Source: Myxococcales bacterium (GTDB lineage: Bacteria > Myxococcota_A > Polyangia > Nannocystales > Nannocystaceae). From it: DNA of 64,000 bases. Shown here piece after piece: positions 41,301 through 50,357 of the stretch (position 1 is the stretch's first letter; each line of letters begins with the position of its first letter). A program made the translations under genes and the position numbers. The notes under the pieces were generated by a model. That model saw only the letters and a program-made list of their open reading frames with translations. It did not search any database and was not told the DNA's origin. The DNA lies in the NCBI GenBank assembly GCA_020633335.1, contig JACKDU010000016.1, forward strand, positions 35,575-99,574, in the 5' to 3' direction.

Positions 41301-43016
41301 TCAGGCCGCGACCAGCTCGAAGCGGTCGACGTCGACCAGCCCCATGTCGGTGATCTTCAGGTGTGGGATCACCGGCAGGGGCAGGAAGGCGAGCTGGAGG
41401 AGCGGCTCGTCGAGGGGGCAGCCCATCTCGTCGCGGACCGCGGCCCGCAGCCGGCGCAGGCGGAGCTCGACCTCCTCGAAGGGGAGCTCGCTCATCAGGC
41501 CGGCGAGCGGGAGCGCGAGCTCGGCGAGGACCTGGCCGTCCTTGACCGCGACGAAGCCGCCCTGGAGCTCGATGAGGCGGTTGACCGCGAGGGCCATGTC
41601 CTCGTCGCTCGCGCCGACGACACAGACGTTGTGGGAGTCGTGGCCGACCGACGACGCGAGCGCGCCGCGGGCGAAGCCGAAGCCGCGGACGAAGCCGCGG
41701 CCGATGTTGCGCGAGCCGCCGTGGCGGGCGAGGACGCAGATCTTGAGGATGTCCTGGCCGGGGTCGGCGCGGCGCAGGCCGCCCTCGAAGGGGAGGGTCG
41801 CGCTCAGGGAGTCGGTGATGATCTGCCCGGGGCGGAGGCCGATCACCGGGGTGCTCGGGCCGGCGCCCGGGACCGCGAAGTCGGCCGCGGTGATCGGCCC
41901 CAGGTGGATCGATCCGCGGCCGACCGGGGCGACCCGCGGGCGATCGGCGAAGGTCGACGGGTCGACGACCTCGCCGCGGCGGAGGACGGTGCGGACGTCG
42001 CAGGCCGCGAGGTCGCCGACGAGGACGATGTCGGCGAGGTAGCCCGGGGCGACCAGGCCGCGGTCGCGGAGGCCGAAGCCGCGGGCCGCCGACCAGGTGG
42101 CGGCCCGGTAGACCGCCTCGACGGGCGCGCCGCGGCCGATCGCCGCCCGGATCAGGTGGTCGATGTGGCCCTCGGTGGCGATGTCGAGCGGGTTGCGATC
42201 GTCGGTGCAGAGGGCGCAGAAGGGCGAATTCCAGGGGTCGAGGAGGGGCGCGAGCGCGTGCACGTCCTTCGACACCGAGCCGTCGCGGATCAGCACCTGG
42301 ATCCCCTTGCGGAGCTTCTCGCGGGCCTCGTCGACGCTCGTGCTCTCGTGGCAGTTGCGGATCCCGCAGCTCGCGTAGGCGTTGAGCTCGTAGCCGCGGA
42401 CCAGCGGCGCGTGGCCGTCGATGTGCCAGCCCTCGAAGGCCGCGAGCTTGTCGAGGACCGCCGGGTCCTTGGCGAAGATCCCCGGAAAATTCATGAACTC
42501 GGCGAGGCCGATCACCTGCGGGTGATCGCGGTGGGCGACGAGATCGGCGGCCGTCAGGCGGGCGCCCGAGGTCTCGAGGTGGGTCGCCGGCACGCAGGAG
42601 GAGAGCTGGACCCGGAGGTCGAGGGCGGTGTGGCGCGAGCTCTCGAGGAAGTAGCGGAGGCCGACCTCGCCGAGGACGTTGGCGATCTCGTGGGGATCGC
42701 AGATCGCGGTGGTCGTCCCCCGCGGGAGGACGCAGCGGTCGAACTCGGCGGGCGAGACCAGGGTGCTCTCGACGTGGACGTGGGTGTCGATGAAGCCGGG
42801 GACGGCGATCAGGCCGCGGCCGTCGATCTCGTCGACGCCGTCGTAGCGCTCGTAGGTGCCGACGATCCGGTCGCCGCAGATGGCGATGTCGCCCTCGGCG
42901 AGCTCGCCGGTGATCACGTTGAGGAGGCGGGCGTTCTTGATCACCCGGTCGGCCCGGGTGCGCCCGAGCGCCTGGTCGATCCGCCGGCCCAGCGCCTGCT
43001 TGCGAGCGTCCTGCAT
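41301..43016 (-). CDS. ade: Adenine deaminase
   Basis: A 571-residue amidohydrolase that matches the Ade family in length and motifs and converts adenine to hypoxanthine with a metal centre. Visible signatures are PGFIDTHVHVESTLVSP, TTTAICDPHEIANVLG, GWHIDGHAP, SCGIRNCHESTS and CALCTDDRNPLDI. The C-terminal domain includes HDSHNVCVVGASDEDM and MLNGQ-like GGFVAVKDGQVLAEL. The start chosen at 43016 (MQDARKQALGRR) gives the standard family N-terminus. It serves purine salvage in the cytoplasm and has no operon partner here. Confidence 0.93.
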   Translation of the reverse strand: MQDARKQALGRRIDQALGRTRADRVIKNARLLNVITGELAEGDIAICGDRIVGTYERYDGVDEIDGRGLIAVPGFIDTHVHVESTLVSPAEFDRCVLPRGTTTAICDPHEIANVLGEVGLRYFLESSRHTALDLRVQLSSCVPATHLETSGARLTAADLVAHRDHPQVIGLAEFMNFPGIFAKDPAVLDKLAAFEGWHIDGHAPLVRGYELNAYASCGIRNCHESTSVDEAREKLRKGIQVLIRDGSVSKDVHALAPLLDPWNSPFCALCTDDRNPLDIATEGHIDHLIRAAIGRGAPVEAVYRAATWSAARGFGLRDRGLVAPGYLADIVLVGDLAACDVRTVLRRGEVVDPSTFADRPRVAPVGRGSIHLGPITAADFAVPGAGPSTPVIGLRPGQIITDSLSATLPFEGGLRRADPGQDILKICVLARHGGSRNIGRGFVRGFGFARGALASSVGHDSHNVCVVGASDEDMALAVNRLIELQGGFVAVKDGQVLAELALPLAGLMSELPFEEVELRLRRLRAAVRDEMGCPLDEPLLQLAFLPLPVIPHLKITDMGLVDVDRFELVAA

Positions 43017-43349
43017 GGTGCCCCGCAGGATAGCGGATGGCCCCCGGGGGCGATCGCGCCGCGACCGCGCGAGCGCCTGGTCACGGCGACGCTCGCCGCT
43101 CCCGAAGGAGCCGGCTCGCCGTCGCGGCCACGGCGCGCGACGGGCCCGGGGAGGCGCATGGCGAGGCCCGGACGGGGGCCTGGGCGTTTTCGCGCCCGGC
43201 GGCGGATTTTCGGGGTGTGAGGGGTCTAGGGGCCCCTGCGAGGCCGTGGCGCAGGATTTGCGATGGCCGCGGGCGGGCTCGCTTGGATAGCCTGGCGCTG
43301 CCGCGGCGCCCGCCGCACAGGTACGGCCCTCGCGGCGGAGACAACGACC
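43017..43349. other. 333-base divergent intergenic region, no gene seen
   Basis: This stretch separates adenine deaminase (minus) from the CBS protein (plus) and must contain both promoters. It is GC-rich with one AT-containing patch around 43200-43230. I see no riboswitch fold, RNA gene or convincing -35/-10 pair. Confidence 0.5.
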
Positions 43350-43748
43350 ATGGAAGCACAGAAGCTGCGCGTTCGCGACGTCATGAGCACCGCCCCGGTG
43401 TCGATCCCGCACGACCTCACCCTCGAGGATGCGGCCCAGCGGATGTTCGAGCACAAGATCCGCCACCTCCCGGTCTTCGAGGCGGGGCACCTCGTCGGCG
43501 TGCTCAGCGAGCGCGACATCGCGATGATCGACTCGATCCCGAGCGTCGATCGCAGGAAGGTGCGGGTCGAGCAGGCGATGACCCAGGGCGCCCACACCTC
43601 GTCCCCCGACGCGCTCCTGGTGGATGTCGTCAAGGAGATGGTCGACTCCAAGCACGGCTCGTCCGTGATCATGCAGGACGGCAAGCTGGTCGGGATCCTG
43701 ACGACGATCGACGCGCTCGCGCTCCTCCTCAACTACCTCGGCGAGTAG
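43350..43748 (+). CDS. Two-CBS-domain protein
   Basis: A 132-residue protein consisting of a CBS pair. The first domain has VRDVMSTAPVSIPHDLTLED followed by HKIRHLPVFEAGHLVGVLSE; the second has VEQAMTQGAHTSSPDALLVD followed by GSSVIMQDGKLVGILTTID. CBS pairs bind adenosine nucleotides and act as energy sensors or as regulatory partners of enzymes and channels. There is no attached effector domain and no operon partner, so its target is unknown. A GGCGGAG motif 11 bases upstream supports the ATG at 43350. Confidence 0.9.
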   Translation: MEAQKLRVRDVMSTAPVSIPHDLTLEDAAQRMFEHKIRHLPVFEAGHLVGVLSERDIAMIDSIPSVDRRKVRVEQAMTQGAHTSSPDALLVDVVKEMVDSKHGSSVIMQDGKLVGILTTIDALALLLNYLGE

Positions 43749-43853
43749 CCGGGCGCCGGCTGACGGCGTTCGCGGCGAGGGTCGGCGCGCCCTGGGTGCG
43801 TCGGCGCCTCGCCGATTGACGCGGCCCTCGTCGGCGGCGGACCCTAGACGGCG

Positions 43854-45236
43854 ATGCTCGCCTACCAGGCGCTCCGCGGCTTCCTCCAGGGGATGGTCCG
43901 CGTCTTCTTCCGGCAGGTCGAGGTCGTCGGCCTCGAGAACGTGCCGTCGGAGGGGGAGGGGCCGCTCATCTTCGTCGGCAACCACCCGAACTCGCTCCTC
44001 GACCCGGTGATGGTGGTCTCGACCTGCGGCCGGGTCGTCCACTTCGCGGCGAAGGACGTGCTCTTCCGCAGCCGCGCGCTGCGGGTCTTCCTCGACGCCC
44101 TCGGGGCGGTGCCGATCGCCCGCCGCAGCGATCACGGCGAGGGCGCGGTCGACAACGCGGGCGCCTTCGAGGCGCTCTTCCGGGTGATGGCGGAGGGGCG
44201 GGCCATGGGGATCTTCCCCGAGGGCCTGAGCCACGACGAGGCCCAGATCCAGCGCCTCAAGACCGGCGCCGCCCGGATCGCCCTCGGGATGGCCACCCGT
44301 CACCCGGAGGCGCCGCTGCGGATCATCCCCTGCGGGCTCACGTACATCCGCCGCCGGCGCTTCCGCGGGCGGGCGCTGGTCCGCTACGGGGCGGCGATCG
44401 AGGTCGCCGACATCGCCGCGGACGCGTCGGCCGGCGCCGACGATCGGGCGGCCGTCCGGGCGCTCACCGAGCGGATCGACCAGGGGCTGCGGGCGCTGAC
44501 GATCAACGCCCCCGACTGGGAGACGCTCCGCCTCCTCGACGGCGTCCGCCGCCTCTACCAGCCGCCGCGGATCAGCCTCGCCGATCGGATCGAGCTCGCC
44601 CGCCGCTTCGCCGAGGTCTACCCGGAGGTCAAGGACCGCCCGGACGTGCAGGCGCTCCTCGCCGATGTCCGCGACTACCTCGATCGCCTCCGCGATCTCG
44701 GGGTCTCCGACCGCGAGCTCGCGCGCGAGCTCTGGCCGGTGGAGATCGCGGCGAAGCTCCTCGCCAACCTGGTCTACCTCTTCGTCTGGCTCCCCCTCTC
44801 GATCCCCGGTGTGGTCCTCCACGCGCCGCTCGGGCTCCTGGTCGGCTGGGCGGGCAACCGCTTCGCGCCCCGGCGCGACGTGATCGCGACGACCAAGCTC
44901 CTCCTCGGGACCTCGCTGGTCCTGGTCGCCTACGCGGCGGTGATCGGCGCCGCGCTCTGGAGCGCCGGCTGGCGAGGGGCCGCGCTCGCCGCGATCCTCC
45001 TGCCGCTCAGCGGCGTCGCAACCCTGCGGATCCTCGAGCGCGGCGCGTCGCTGCGCCGCCTGGCCGCGCGCGGCCTCCGCTACACCTCGCTGCGGGCCGA
45101 GATCGCCGCGCTGCGGCTGCGCCGGCGCGAGCTCGAGGTCGAGGTCGCGGCGGCGGTCGATCGCCTGCGCCCCGACGATATGGCGCCGCTCTTCCCCCGG
45201 GCGCCGGCGCTCGACGACGACGACGTGCCGGGCTAG
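43854..45236 (+). CDS. PlsC-type lysophospholipid acyltransferase with extended C-terminus
   Basis: A 460-residue protein whose first 220 residues form an acyltransferase domain. Motif I is FVGNHPNSLLDP (the NHx4D catalytic motif) and motif III is GIFPEGLSHDE. These place it with 1-acyl-glycerol-3-phosphate acyltransferases and related glycerolipid enzymes. The remaining half, which is extra relative to ordinary PlsC, has a helical linker and about four hydrophobic helices (LLANLVYLFVWLPLSIPGVV, TSLVLVAYAAVIGAALW), then a coiled C-terminal tail. It acts at the inner membrane in phospholipid synthesis. The acyl acceptor cannot be read from sequence. Confidence 0.88.
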   Translation: MLAYQALRGFLQGMVRVFFRQVEVVGLENVPSEGEGPLIFVGNHPNSLLDPVMVVSTCGRVVHFAAKDVLFRSRALRVFLDALGAVPIARRSDHGEGAVDNAGAFEALFRVMAEGRAMGIFPEGLSHDEAQIQRLKTGAARIALGMATRHPEAPLRIIPCGLTYIRRRRFRGRALVRYGAAIEVADIAADASAGADDRAAVRALTERIDQGLRALTINAPDWETLRLLDGVRRLYQPPRISLADRIELARRFAEVYPEVKDRPDVQALLADVRDYLDRLRDLGVSDRELARELWPVEIAAKLLANLVYLFVWLPLSIPGVVLHAPLGLLVGWAGNRFAPRRDVIATTKLLLGTSLVLVAYAAVIGAALWSAGWRGAALAAILLPLSGVATLRILERGASLRRLAARGLRYTSLRAEIAALRLRRRELEVEVAAAVDRLRPDDMAPLFPRAPALDDDDVPG

Positions 45237-45250
45237 CCGAGGTCCCGGGG

Positions 45251-45292
45251 CGCGGGGCCGCGCGCGGCCGCGATGAGGTGCCGGGCCCCGCG
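45251..45292 (+). terminator. GC-rich hairpin after the acyltransferase gene
   Basis: CGCGGGGCC (45251-45259) pairs with GGCCCCGCG (45284-45292) over 9 bp, with further pairing possible inside the loop. It starts 14 bases after the acyltransferase stop and 23 bases before the next start. Confidence 0.45.
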
Positions 45293-45314
45293 CGGGCCGC
45301 TAGACTGCCGCCCC

Positions 45315-46091
45315 ATGATCGCCGCGATCGCCGGAGACATGATCGGCTCGGTCCACGAGCGCGCCAACATCAAGCGGACGAACTTCACCCTCTTCAAGTC
45401 GCACAGCCGCTTCACCGACGACTCGGTGATGACGCTGGCGGTCGCCGAGTGCCTCCTCCGCGGCCGCGAGTACGGGCCGACGATGCGGGAATTCGGCCGC
45501 CGCTACCCCGACCGCGGCTACGGCGGGATGTTCCGCAAGTGGCTCGCCGATCCGGCGATGGGGCCCTACCAGAGCTTCGGCAACGGCTCGGCGATGCGGG
45601 TGAGCCCGATCGGCTTCGCGATGCGGACGCTCGACGACGTCGAGAGCGAGGCCCGCCGCTCCGCCCTGCCGACCCACGATCACCCCGAGGGGATCAAGGG
45701 CGCCCAGGCGCTGGCGGTCGCGGTCTTCCTCGCCCGCAAGGGCAAGGACAAGAGGGCGATCCGCGACGCGATCGAGGCGCGCTACGGCTACGACCTCCAC
45801 CGCCGCGTCGACAAGATCCGCCCGGGCTACAAGTTCGACGTCACCTGCCAGGGATCGGTGCCCGAGGCGATCATCGCCTTCCTCGACAGCGACGACGTCG
45901 AGTCGGCGATCCGCCTGGCGATCTCGCTGGGCGGCGACGCCGACACCCTGGCGTCGATGGCCGGGGCGGTGGCCCAGGCGTTCTACAAGGAGGTGCCCGC
46001 GGCGATCGTCGCTGAGGTCGAGCGCCGCCTGACGCCGGAGCTCTGGGCGCTCACCCAGGAGTTCTGCGAGCGCTACGACGTCGCCTGGTGA
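45315..46091 (+). CDS. ADP-ribosylglycohydrolase family protein
   Basis: A 258-residue protein of the DraG/ARH fold. The two metal-binding signatures are FTDDSVMTLAVA near residue 34 and GGDADTLASMAG near residue 215, and AGDMIGSVHE is the conserved N-terminus. Enzymes of this family remove ADP-ribose from proteins, nucleic acids or small molecules using two Mg or Mn ions. No ADP-ribosyltransferase is visible nearby. The GTG of the following beta-propeller gene overlaps its stop (GTGA at 46088-46091), so the two are probably made together. Confidence 0.9.
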   Translation: MIAAIAGDMIGSVHERANIKRTNFTLFKSHSRFTDDSVMTLAVAECLLRGREYGPTMREFGRRYPDRGYGGMFRKWLADPAMGPYQSFGNGSAMRVSPIGFAMRTLDDVESEARRSALPTHDHPEGIKGAQALAVAVFLARKGKDKRAIRDAIEARYGYDLHRRVDKIRPGYKFDVTCQGSVPEAIIAFLDSDDVESAIRLAISLGGDADTLASMAGAVAQAFYKEVPAAIVAEVERRLTPELWALTQEFCERYDVAW

Positions 46092-47962
46092 TCGCCATGA
46101 GCGCTGGCCCGCCCGTCGATCCGCGCACGGCAGCCCGCGCGGAGGCCCTCCGCGCCGGGTCCGCGCTGCCGATCCGGCGGATCCACGGCTCGCTCGTCGG
46201 TCGCCCCGGCGGCCCCCTCTGGGACGTCGCCATCGAGCCGGGAGGACGCCACGCGGCCGTGCTGGTGCGGGGGGCGGTCGAGCGCTGGGACCTCGACGCG
46301 CTCGAGTGCGTCGGCCGCTGGCCGCTGCCGCGCGACCTCTGGCCGATGAGTGTCATCTGCGTCGGCGAGGTGCCCGCGGGGCTCCGCTTCCTCGGCGGGT
46401 GGGAGCTCTGGCGGGGTCTCGAGGCGGCCGCGCCGATCTCCGTCCGGACCCGCGAGGGCGGCCTCTCGATCCGCTCGTCTGACCCGCCGACACGCTCGAT
46501 CGTCCAGATGGTCGACGGCGAGGTCCCCGTGCTCGTGCGCGTCGCCGACGGGGCGCCCCTCTGCGAGGTGCCCGAGGGCCAGCGGCGCTGGTGCGATCCC
46601 GAGGGGCGCTGGCTCGTCGTCGAGCGCTCGCGGACCTCGTTCGATGTCTTCGCGGTCGTCGAGGGCGATCGCACCCCGCGCTTCGTCCAGGCGCTGACGG
46701 TCGACGAGGCGCTCGTCGGCGAGGCCCAGGTCGTCGTCGACGGGGAGGGCCGCCGGGTCGCCCTGGTGTTCGAGGAGGTCGCGGTGATCGGCGCCTGGGA
46801 GCGCTGGTCGGCCGCCCGCGCCTTCCCGGTGCCCGCGCTCCCGTGGACCGCCCACGAATTCTGCGGGGAGGGGCGGACGCTGGTCCTCTGCGCGCCGGGC
46901 TCGGTTGTTCGCCTCGACCCGCGGAGAGGGCGGACGAGCGAGGCGCGCTTCGACGCCGACGAGCCCTGCGCCTTCGACCTCGACGTCGCCACGGGGAGGG
47001 TCCTCTTCGCCGACGCTGCGGGCCTGCGGGTGATCGACGGCGCGGCCGTGCGGACGCGGATCCGGGATCACGGCCCCCTCGTCGTAGCGATCGCGGCGAC
47101 GCCCGAGCTCCTCGTGACCTCGGGCTCCGACGGGTCGATCCGGGTCCGCGAGCGGGCGAGCGGCGAGGTCCGCTCGCAGCTCCAGTGCCCGACCCGCGAG
47201 CCGCACCAGGTCGCCGTCACGGCCGACCAGGTGATCGCGGTCGGGGACGCCGACGGGCTGCTGCGCTGGTCGCTCAAGACCGGCCAGCCGCGCCCGCGGG
47301 TCGCCCTCCGGAGGACCTCGAACCCCGCGGCGCAGCGGCTCCTCCTCGCGCCCGACGGGCGGCACGTCGTGGTCGGCCGCGGCGGCGTCTGGCATGAGTC
47401 CTTTGAGGCGACCGTCGTCGACCTCGCGGCCGATGGAGCGCGACAGCTCGAGCGGATCGACATGATGCATCGCCGCGTGGGCGCGCTCTGCCTCGGCCTC
47501 GACCCCGCCGGGGTCCGCTTGCGGGGCGCCACCTTGACCGAGTACAGCCAGCGGATCGAATTCTGGAGCCGCCCCCTCGCGGGCGGGCCGCGCGAGCGCC
47601 TCGGCGCGTCACGGAGCGTCGGCGGGCGTCCGCTGGCGGTCTCGAGCGACGGCCGATGGCTCTGGTGGGAGGACGTCAACGGCCGCGAGGTGTCGGTCAC
47701 CGAGGCGGCCGCCGAGGTCGCGGCCGCGCCGCTCGCCCGCTTCTCGGTCGCCGGCAAGGTCGTCGCCTCGTGCGTCGGTCGCTCGCTCCTCGCGGTCGCC
47801 GTCGCTGGCGACCTCACGATCCTCTCCGTCGACGGGCGCTCGCTCGCCACCGGGCTCCCCGACGAGTGCGCGCCGCTGGCGTTCGCGGCCGACGAGCGGG
47901 CGCTCTGGGTGCGCGACGAGGCGGGCCTCGTCCTCGAGCTGACGATCCCCGAGTCGATCTGA
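46088..47962 (+). CDS. Large WD40-like beta-propeller protein, cytoplasmic
   Basis: A 624-residue protein beginning at GTG 46088 (or ATG 46097). It has no signal peptide. The sequence is a run of weak beta-propeller blades with GR/W-containing strands, such as PLWDVAIEPGGRHAAVLVRG, LVTSGSDGSIRVRERASG, QVIAVGDADGLLRWSLKTG and RPLAVSSDGRWLWWEDVNG. The pattern fits WD40 or quinoprotein-like propellers. It could be a protein-interaction scaffold. Its coupling to an ADP-ribosylglycohydrolase is the only clue to role. It converges on the DUF2461 gene with 5 bases between the stops. Confidence 0.7.
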   Translation: MIAMSAGPPVDPRTAARAEALRAGSALPIRRIHGSLVGRPGGPLWDVAIEPGGRHAAVLVRGAVERWDLDALECVGRWPLPRDLWPMSVICVGEVPAGLRFLGGWELWRGLEAAAPISVRTREGGLSIRSSDPPTRSIVQMVDGEVPVLVRVADGAPLCEVPEGQRRWCDPEGRWLVVERSRTSFDVFAVVEGDRTPRFVQALTVDEALVGEAQVVVDGEGRRVALVFEEVAVIGAWERWSAARAFPVPALPWTAHEFCGEGRTLVLCAPGSVVRLDPRRGRTSEARFDADEPCAFDLDVATGRVLFADAAGLRVIDGAAVRTRIRDHGPLVVAIAATPELLVTSGSDGSIRVRERASGEVRSQLQCPTREPHQVAVTADQVIAVGDADGLLRWSLKTGQPRPRVALRRTSNPAAQRLLLAPDGRHVVVGRGGVWHESFEATVVDLAADGARQLERIDMMHRRVGALCLGLDPAGVRLRGATLTEYSQRIEFWSRPLAGGPRERLGASRSVGGRPLAVSSDGRWLWWEDVNGREVSVTEAAAEVAAAPLARFSVAGKVVASCVGRSLLAVAVAGDLTILSVDGRSLATGLPDECAPLAFAADERALWVRDEAGLVLELTIPESI

Positions 47963-47967
47963 GGGCG

Positions 47968-48657
47968 CTAGAAGGGCAGGTCGAGCGCCTGGGTCAGGAA
48001 CCTGGCGTAGGGCTTGGCGGCCGCGAAGCGCTCGCCGACCCGCGAGGGGCCGGCGGCGCCGTAGAGGTCCTTCGGGGCGAGCTTCGACGACGCCAGGTGA
48101 TCGGTGCGCCGGAGGTCGTCGATGTACGCGTGCTCGGGGTCGAAGCCCCGCGGCGGGCGCTTGAGGGAGTCGCCGACGATCTCGAAGCAGGCCCGGAAGC
48201 CGGCGTCGTCGCGGGCCTTCTTCCAGGCCGCCGGCGCGGCGACGATCCGCTCGCGCACCGCCTTGAGGGCGCTCGCCTCCGGCTTCCACATGCCGACGCC
48301 GACGAAGCAGCCCTCGTCGAGGCTGAGGTGGAGGTAGAAGCCGGGGGCGTGGACGTCCTTGCCGACCTCGTGGCGGATGTGGACGCCGATGTTGGTCTTG
48401 TAGGGGGTCTTGTCGGCGGAGAAGCGGACGTCGCGGTGGATCCGCATCAGCGAGCCGCCGACCTTGCGATCGTCGGCGACGAAGTGCCGCGAGATCGTGG
48501 CCATCATCGGCTGGAGCGCGCGGATGAACGCGAGCGCCGGCGTCCGGACCACACGCTCGTAGCGCGCCTTGTTGGCCTCGAACCACGCCTTGTCGTTGTG
48601 GTCGATCAGCTCGGCGAGGAATTCGAAGGTGGTGGGGCTGAAGTGGGCATCCGACAT
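47968..48657 (-). CDS. DUF2461 family protein
   Basis: A 229-residue protein from ATG 48657 (MSDAHFSPTTFEFL). It matches the DUF2461 family as I remember it: FEFLAELIDHNDKAWFEAN at the N-terminus, GSLMRIHRDVRFSADKTPYK, YLHLSLDEGCFVGVGMW and a C-terminal RGFDPEHAYIDDLRR. The family is widespread in bacteria and has no established biochemical role. It is cytoplasmic with no operon partner here. A TTG 9 bases upstream is a less likely start. Confidence 0.88.
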   Translation of the reverse strand: MSDAHFSPTTFEFLAELIDHNDKAWFEANKARYERVVRTPALAFIRALQPMMATISRHFVADDRKVGGSLMRIHRDVRFSADKTPYKTNIGVHIRHEVGKDVHAPGFYLHLSLDEGCFVGVGMWKPEASALKAVRERIVAAPAAWKKARDDAGFRACFEIVGDSLKRPPRGFDPEHAYIDDLRRTDHLASSKLAPKDLYGAAGPSRVGERFAAAKPYARFLTQALDLPF

Positions 48658-48690
48658 GAGGGGCAATTTCGCCCATCGGCCGGCGGCGCG

Positions 48691-50232
48691 CTAGGGCGTC
48701 AGCTTGCCGAGCCAGAGCTCGAGGTCGTCGGCGATCCCCACCGCCTGGGTGCCGGCGACGATCACGTTGCCGAGGCCGTCGGTGGCGACCCCGTAGCCGT
48801 GGTCGTTGCTCGTCCCGGGGCCGGCGAGCGAGTGCTTCCACAGGAGATCGGTGGTGCTCCGGTACTTCCGGATCATCAGGTTGGTGCCGGTGCCGACCGC
48901 CGAGTCGGCGCCGACGATCACCAGGTTGCCGTCCTTGTCGACGGCGACGGCCCGCGCGAACTCATCGAGATCGGGCTCGCCGTGGAGCTGGCTCACCGTC
49001 GGATCGCCGAGGGCGTTGTGGACGACCAGCCAGAAGTCGGAGCCGGTCGCGGTCGTCGCGGTGACCGCGGTGAAGACGGTGCCGACCTGGTTGGCCGCGC
49101 AGGCGTAGGCGACGTCCTTGTCGGTGCCGGCGCTGTTGAAGGTGCGCGCCCACTTCTCGGCGCCGTTGTTGGAGTAGGTGGCGACCCAGGCGTCGAGCTG
49201 GCCGCCGACGTCGATCTGCCCGCAGAGCACCAGCTCCCCCTGGGCGCCGGCGGCGACCCCGAAGAGGCGATCGTCGCCGGCCACCCCGCCGCCGATCAGG
49301 GTCGACCAGATCTCGGCCCCCTCGGCGCTGTAGCGGGCGACCCAGGCGTCGTTGCCGGTGGTCGTGTTGTTCTTCCAGCCGGCGACGACGATCGTCCCGT
49401 CGTCGTCGACGAGGACGTCGCGGATCTGATCGCCGCCGTCGACCGCGCTCCCGTCGACGGCGATCGACCAGACCGGCACGCCGCTCGCCCCGTCGACCCG
49501 GAAGAGCCAGGCCCGGACGTTGTTGGTCATCATCCCGGCCTCGGTGAGCGCGCCGCCGACGATGAGGTCGCCGTTGGCCGCGAAGGCGATCGCGTGGGCG
49601 TCGTCGGCCTTGTGGAGATCGCCGTCGAAGATCTGCGACCAGACCAGCGCGCCGGCGGCCGAGTAGCGGGCGACGAAGGCGTCGGCGCCCCCGGCCATCG
49701 TCGTCAGGGTGCCGGCGACCGCGATCTCGCCGTTGGGATCGACCGCGACCGCCCGGCCGACGTCGCTCGCCAGGGCGTCGCCGGGGACGCTGACGCTCCA
49801 GCTCAGGAGCCCCGAGGGCTGGCAGTCGATGTTGCAGCCGTCGCCGTCGACCGGGTTGCCGTCGTCGCAGGCCTCGACCCCGGCCTGGACGTAGCCGTCG
49901 CCGCAGCTGGCGAGCGCGCAGGTGCTGAGGCAGGCGTCGGTCTCGTCGTCGTTGCCGTCGTCGCAGGCCTCGCCGACGTCGATCGCCCCGTCGCCGCAGG
50001 AGGCGGCGTCGCTGCACACCTCGTCCTTGCAGGCGAGGCCCTCGCCGCAGACCCTCCCCGGGAGGCAGGGGCAGCCGGCCTCGCCCGGCGGGCAGCTCAC
50101 GGTCTCGCTCTCGGAGCCGGTCGTCGTCGTCGTCGTCTCGCCCATGGTCGGCGGGGTGTCGACGAAGCAAGCGGCCAGGGCCGCGCCGGTGAGCAGCGTC
50201 GCCGCTCGAGCTCGGGACAGGGGCGAGGTCAC
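48691..50232 (-). CDS. Lipoprotein with DUF4215-type Cys repeats and beta-propeller repeats
   Basis: A 513-residue lipoprotein (TGAALAAC, Cys22) with a very short Thr/Ser/Glu linker. A Cys-rich region follows with two DUF4215-like myxobacterial repeats (SCGDGAIDVGEACDDGND and SCGDGYVQAGVEACDDGN). From about residue 140 there are repeated blades of about 45-50 residues with the pattern AVDxxGxxxVAG followed by AxVARYSAxGxxxWS, as in SBBP or delta-60 type propellers. The protein is probably displayed on the outer membrane. The blades contain no catalytic motif. It is divergent from the aminotransferase gene at 50358. Confidence 0.85.
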   Translation of the reverse strand: MTSPLSRARAATLLTGAALAACFVDTPPTMGETTTTTTGSESETVSCPPGEAGCPCLPGRVCGEGLACKDEVCSDAASCGDGAIDVGEACDDGNDDETDACLSTCALASCGDGYVQAGVEACDDGNPVDGDGCNIDCQPSGLLSWSVSVPGDALASDVGRAVAVDPNGEIAVAGTLTTMAGGADAFVARYSAAGALVWSQIFDGDLHKADDAHAIAFAANGDLIVGGALTEAGMMTNNVRAWLFRVDGASGVPVWSIAVDGSAVDGGDQIRDVLVDDDGTIVVAGWKNNTTTGNDAWVARYSAEGAEIWSTLIGGGVAGDDRLFGVAAGAQGELVLCGQIDVGGQLDAWVATYSNNGAEKWARTFNSAGTDKDVAYACAANQVGTVFTAVTATTATGSDFWLVVHNALGDPTVSQLHGEPDLDEFARAVAVDKDGNLVIVGADSAVGTGTNLMIRKYRSTTDLLWKHSLAGPGTSNDHGYGVATDGLGNVIVAGTQAVGIADDLELWLGKLTP

Positions 50233-50357
50233 GTCGGAGACCGGCAGTATAGCCGTCTGCGCGGGGCGGCCACATCGCGGGGCCGCGGACGAATGCGCCC
50301 GCCGCTGGGGTCGCGCGCGAACGCGACAGGCGCGGGCCGACGCCCTACAATCCCGCC

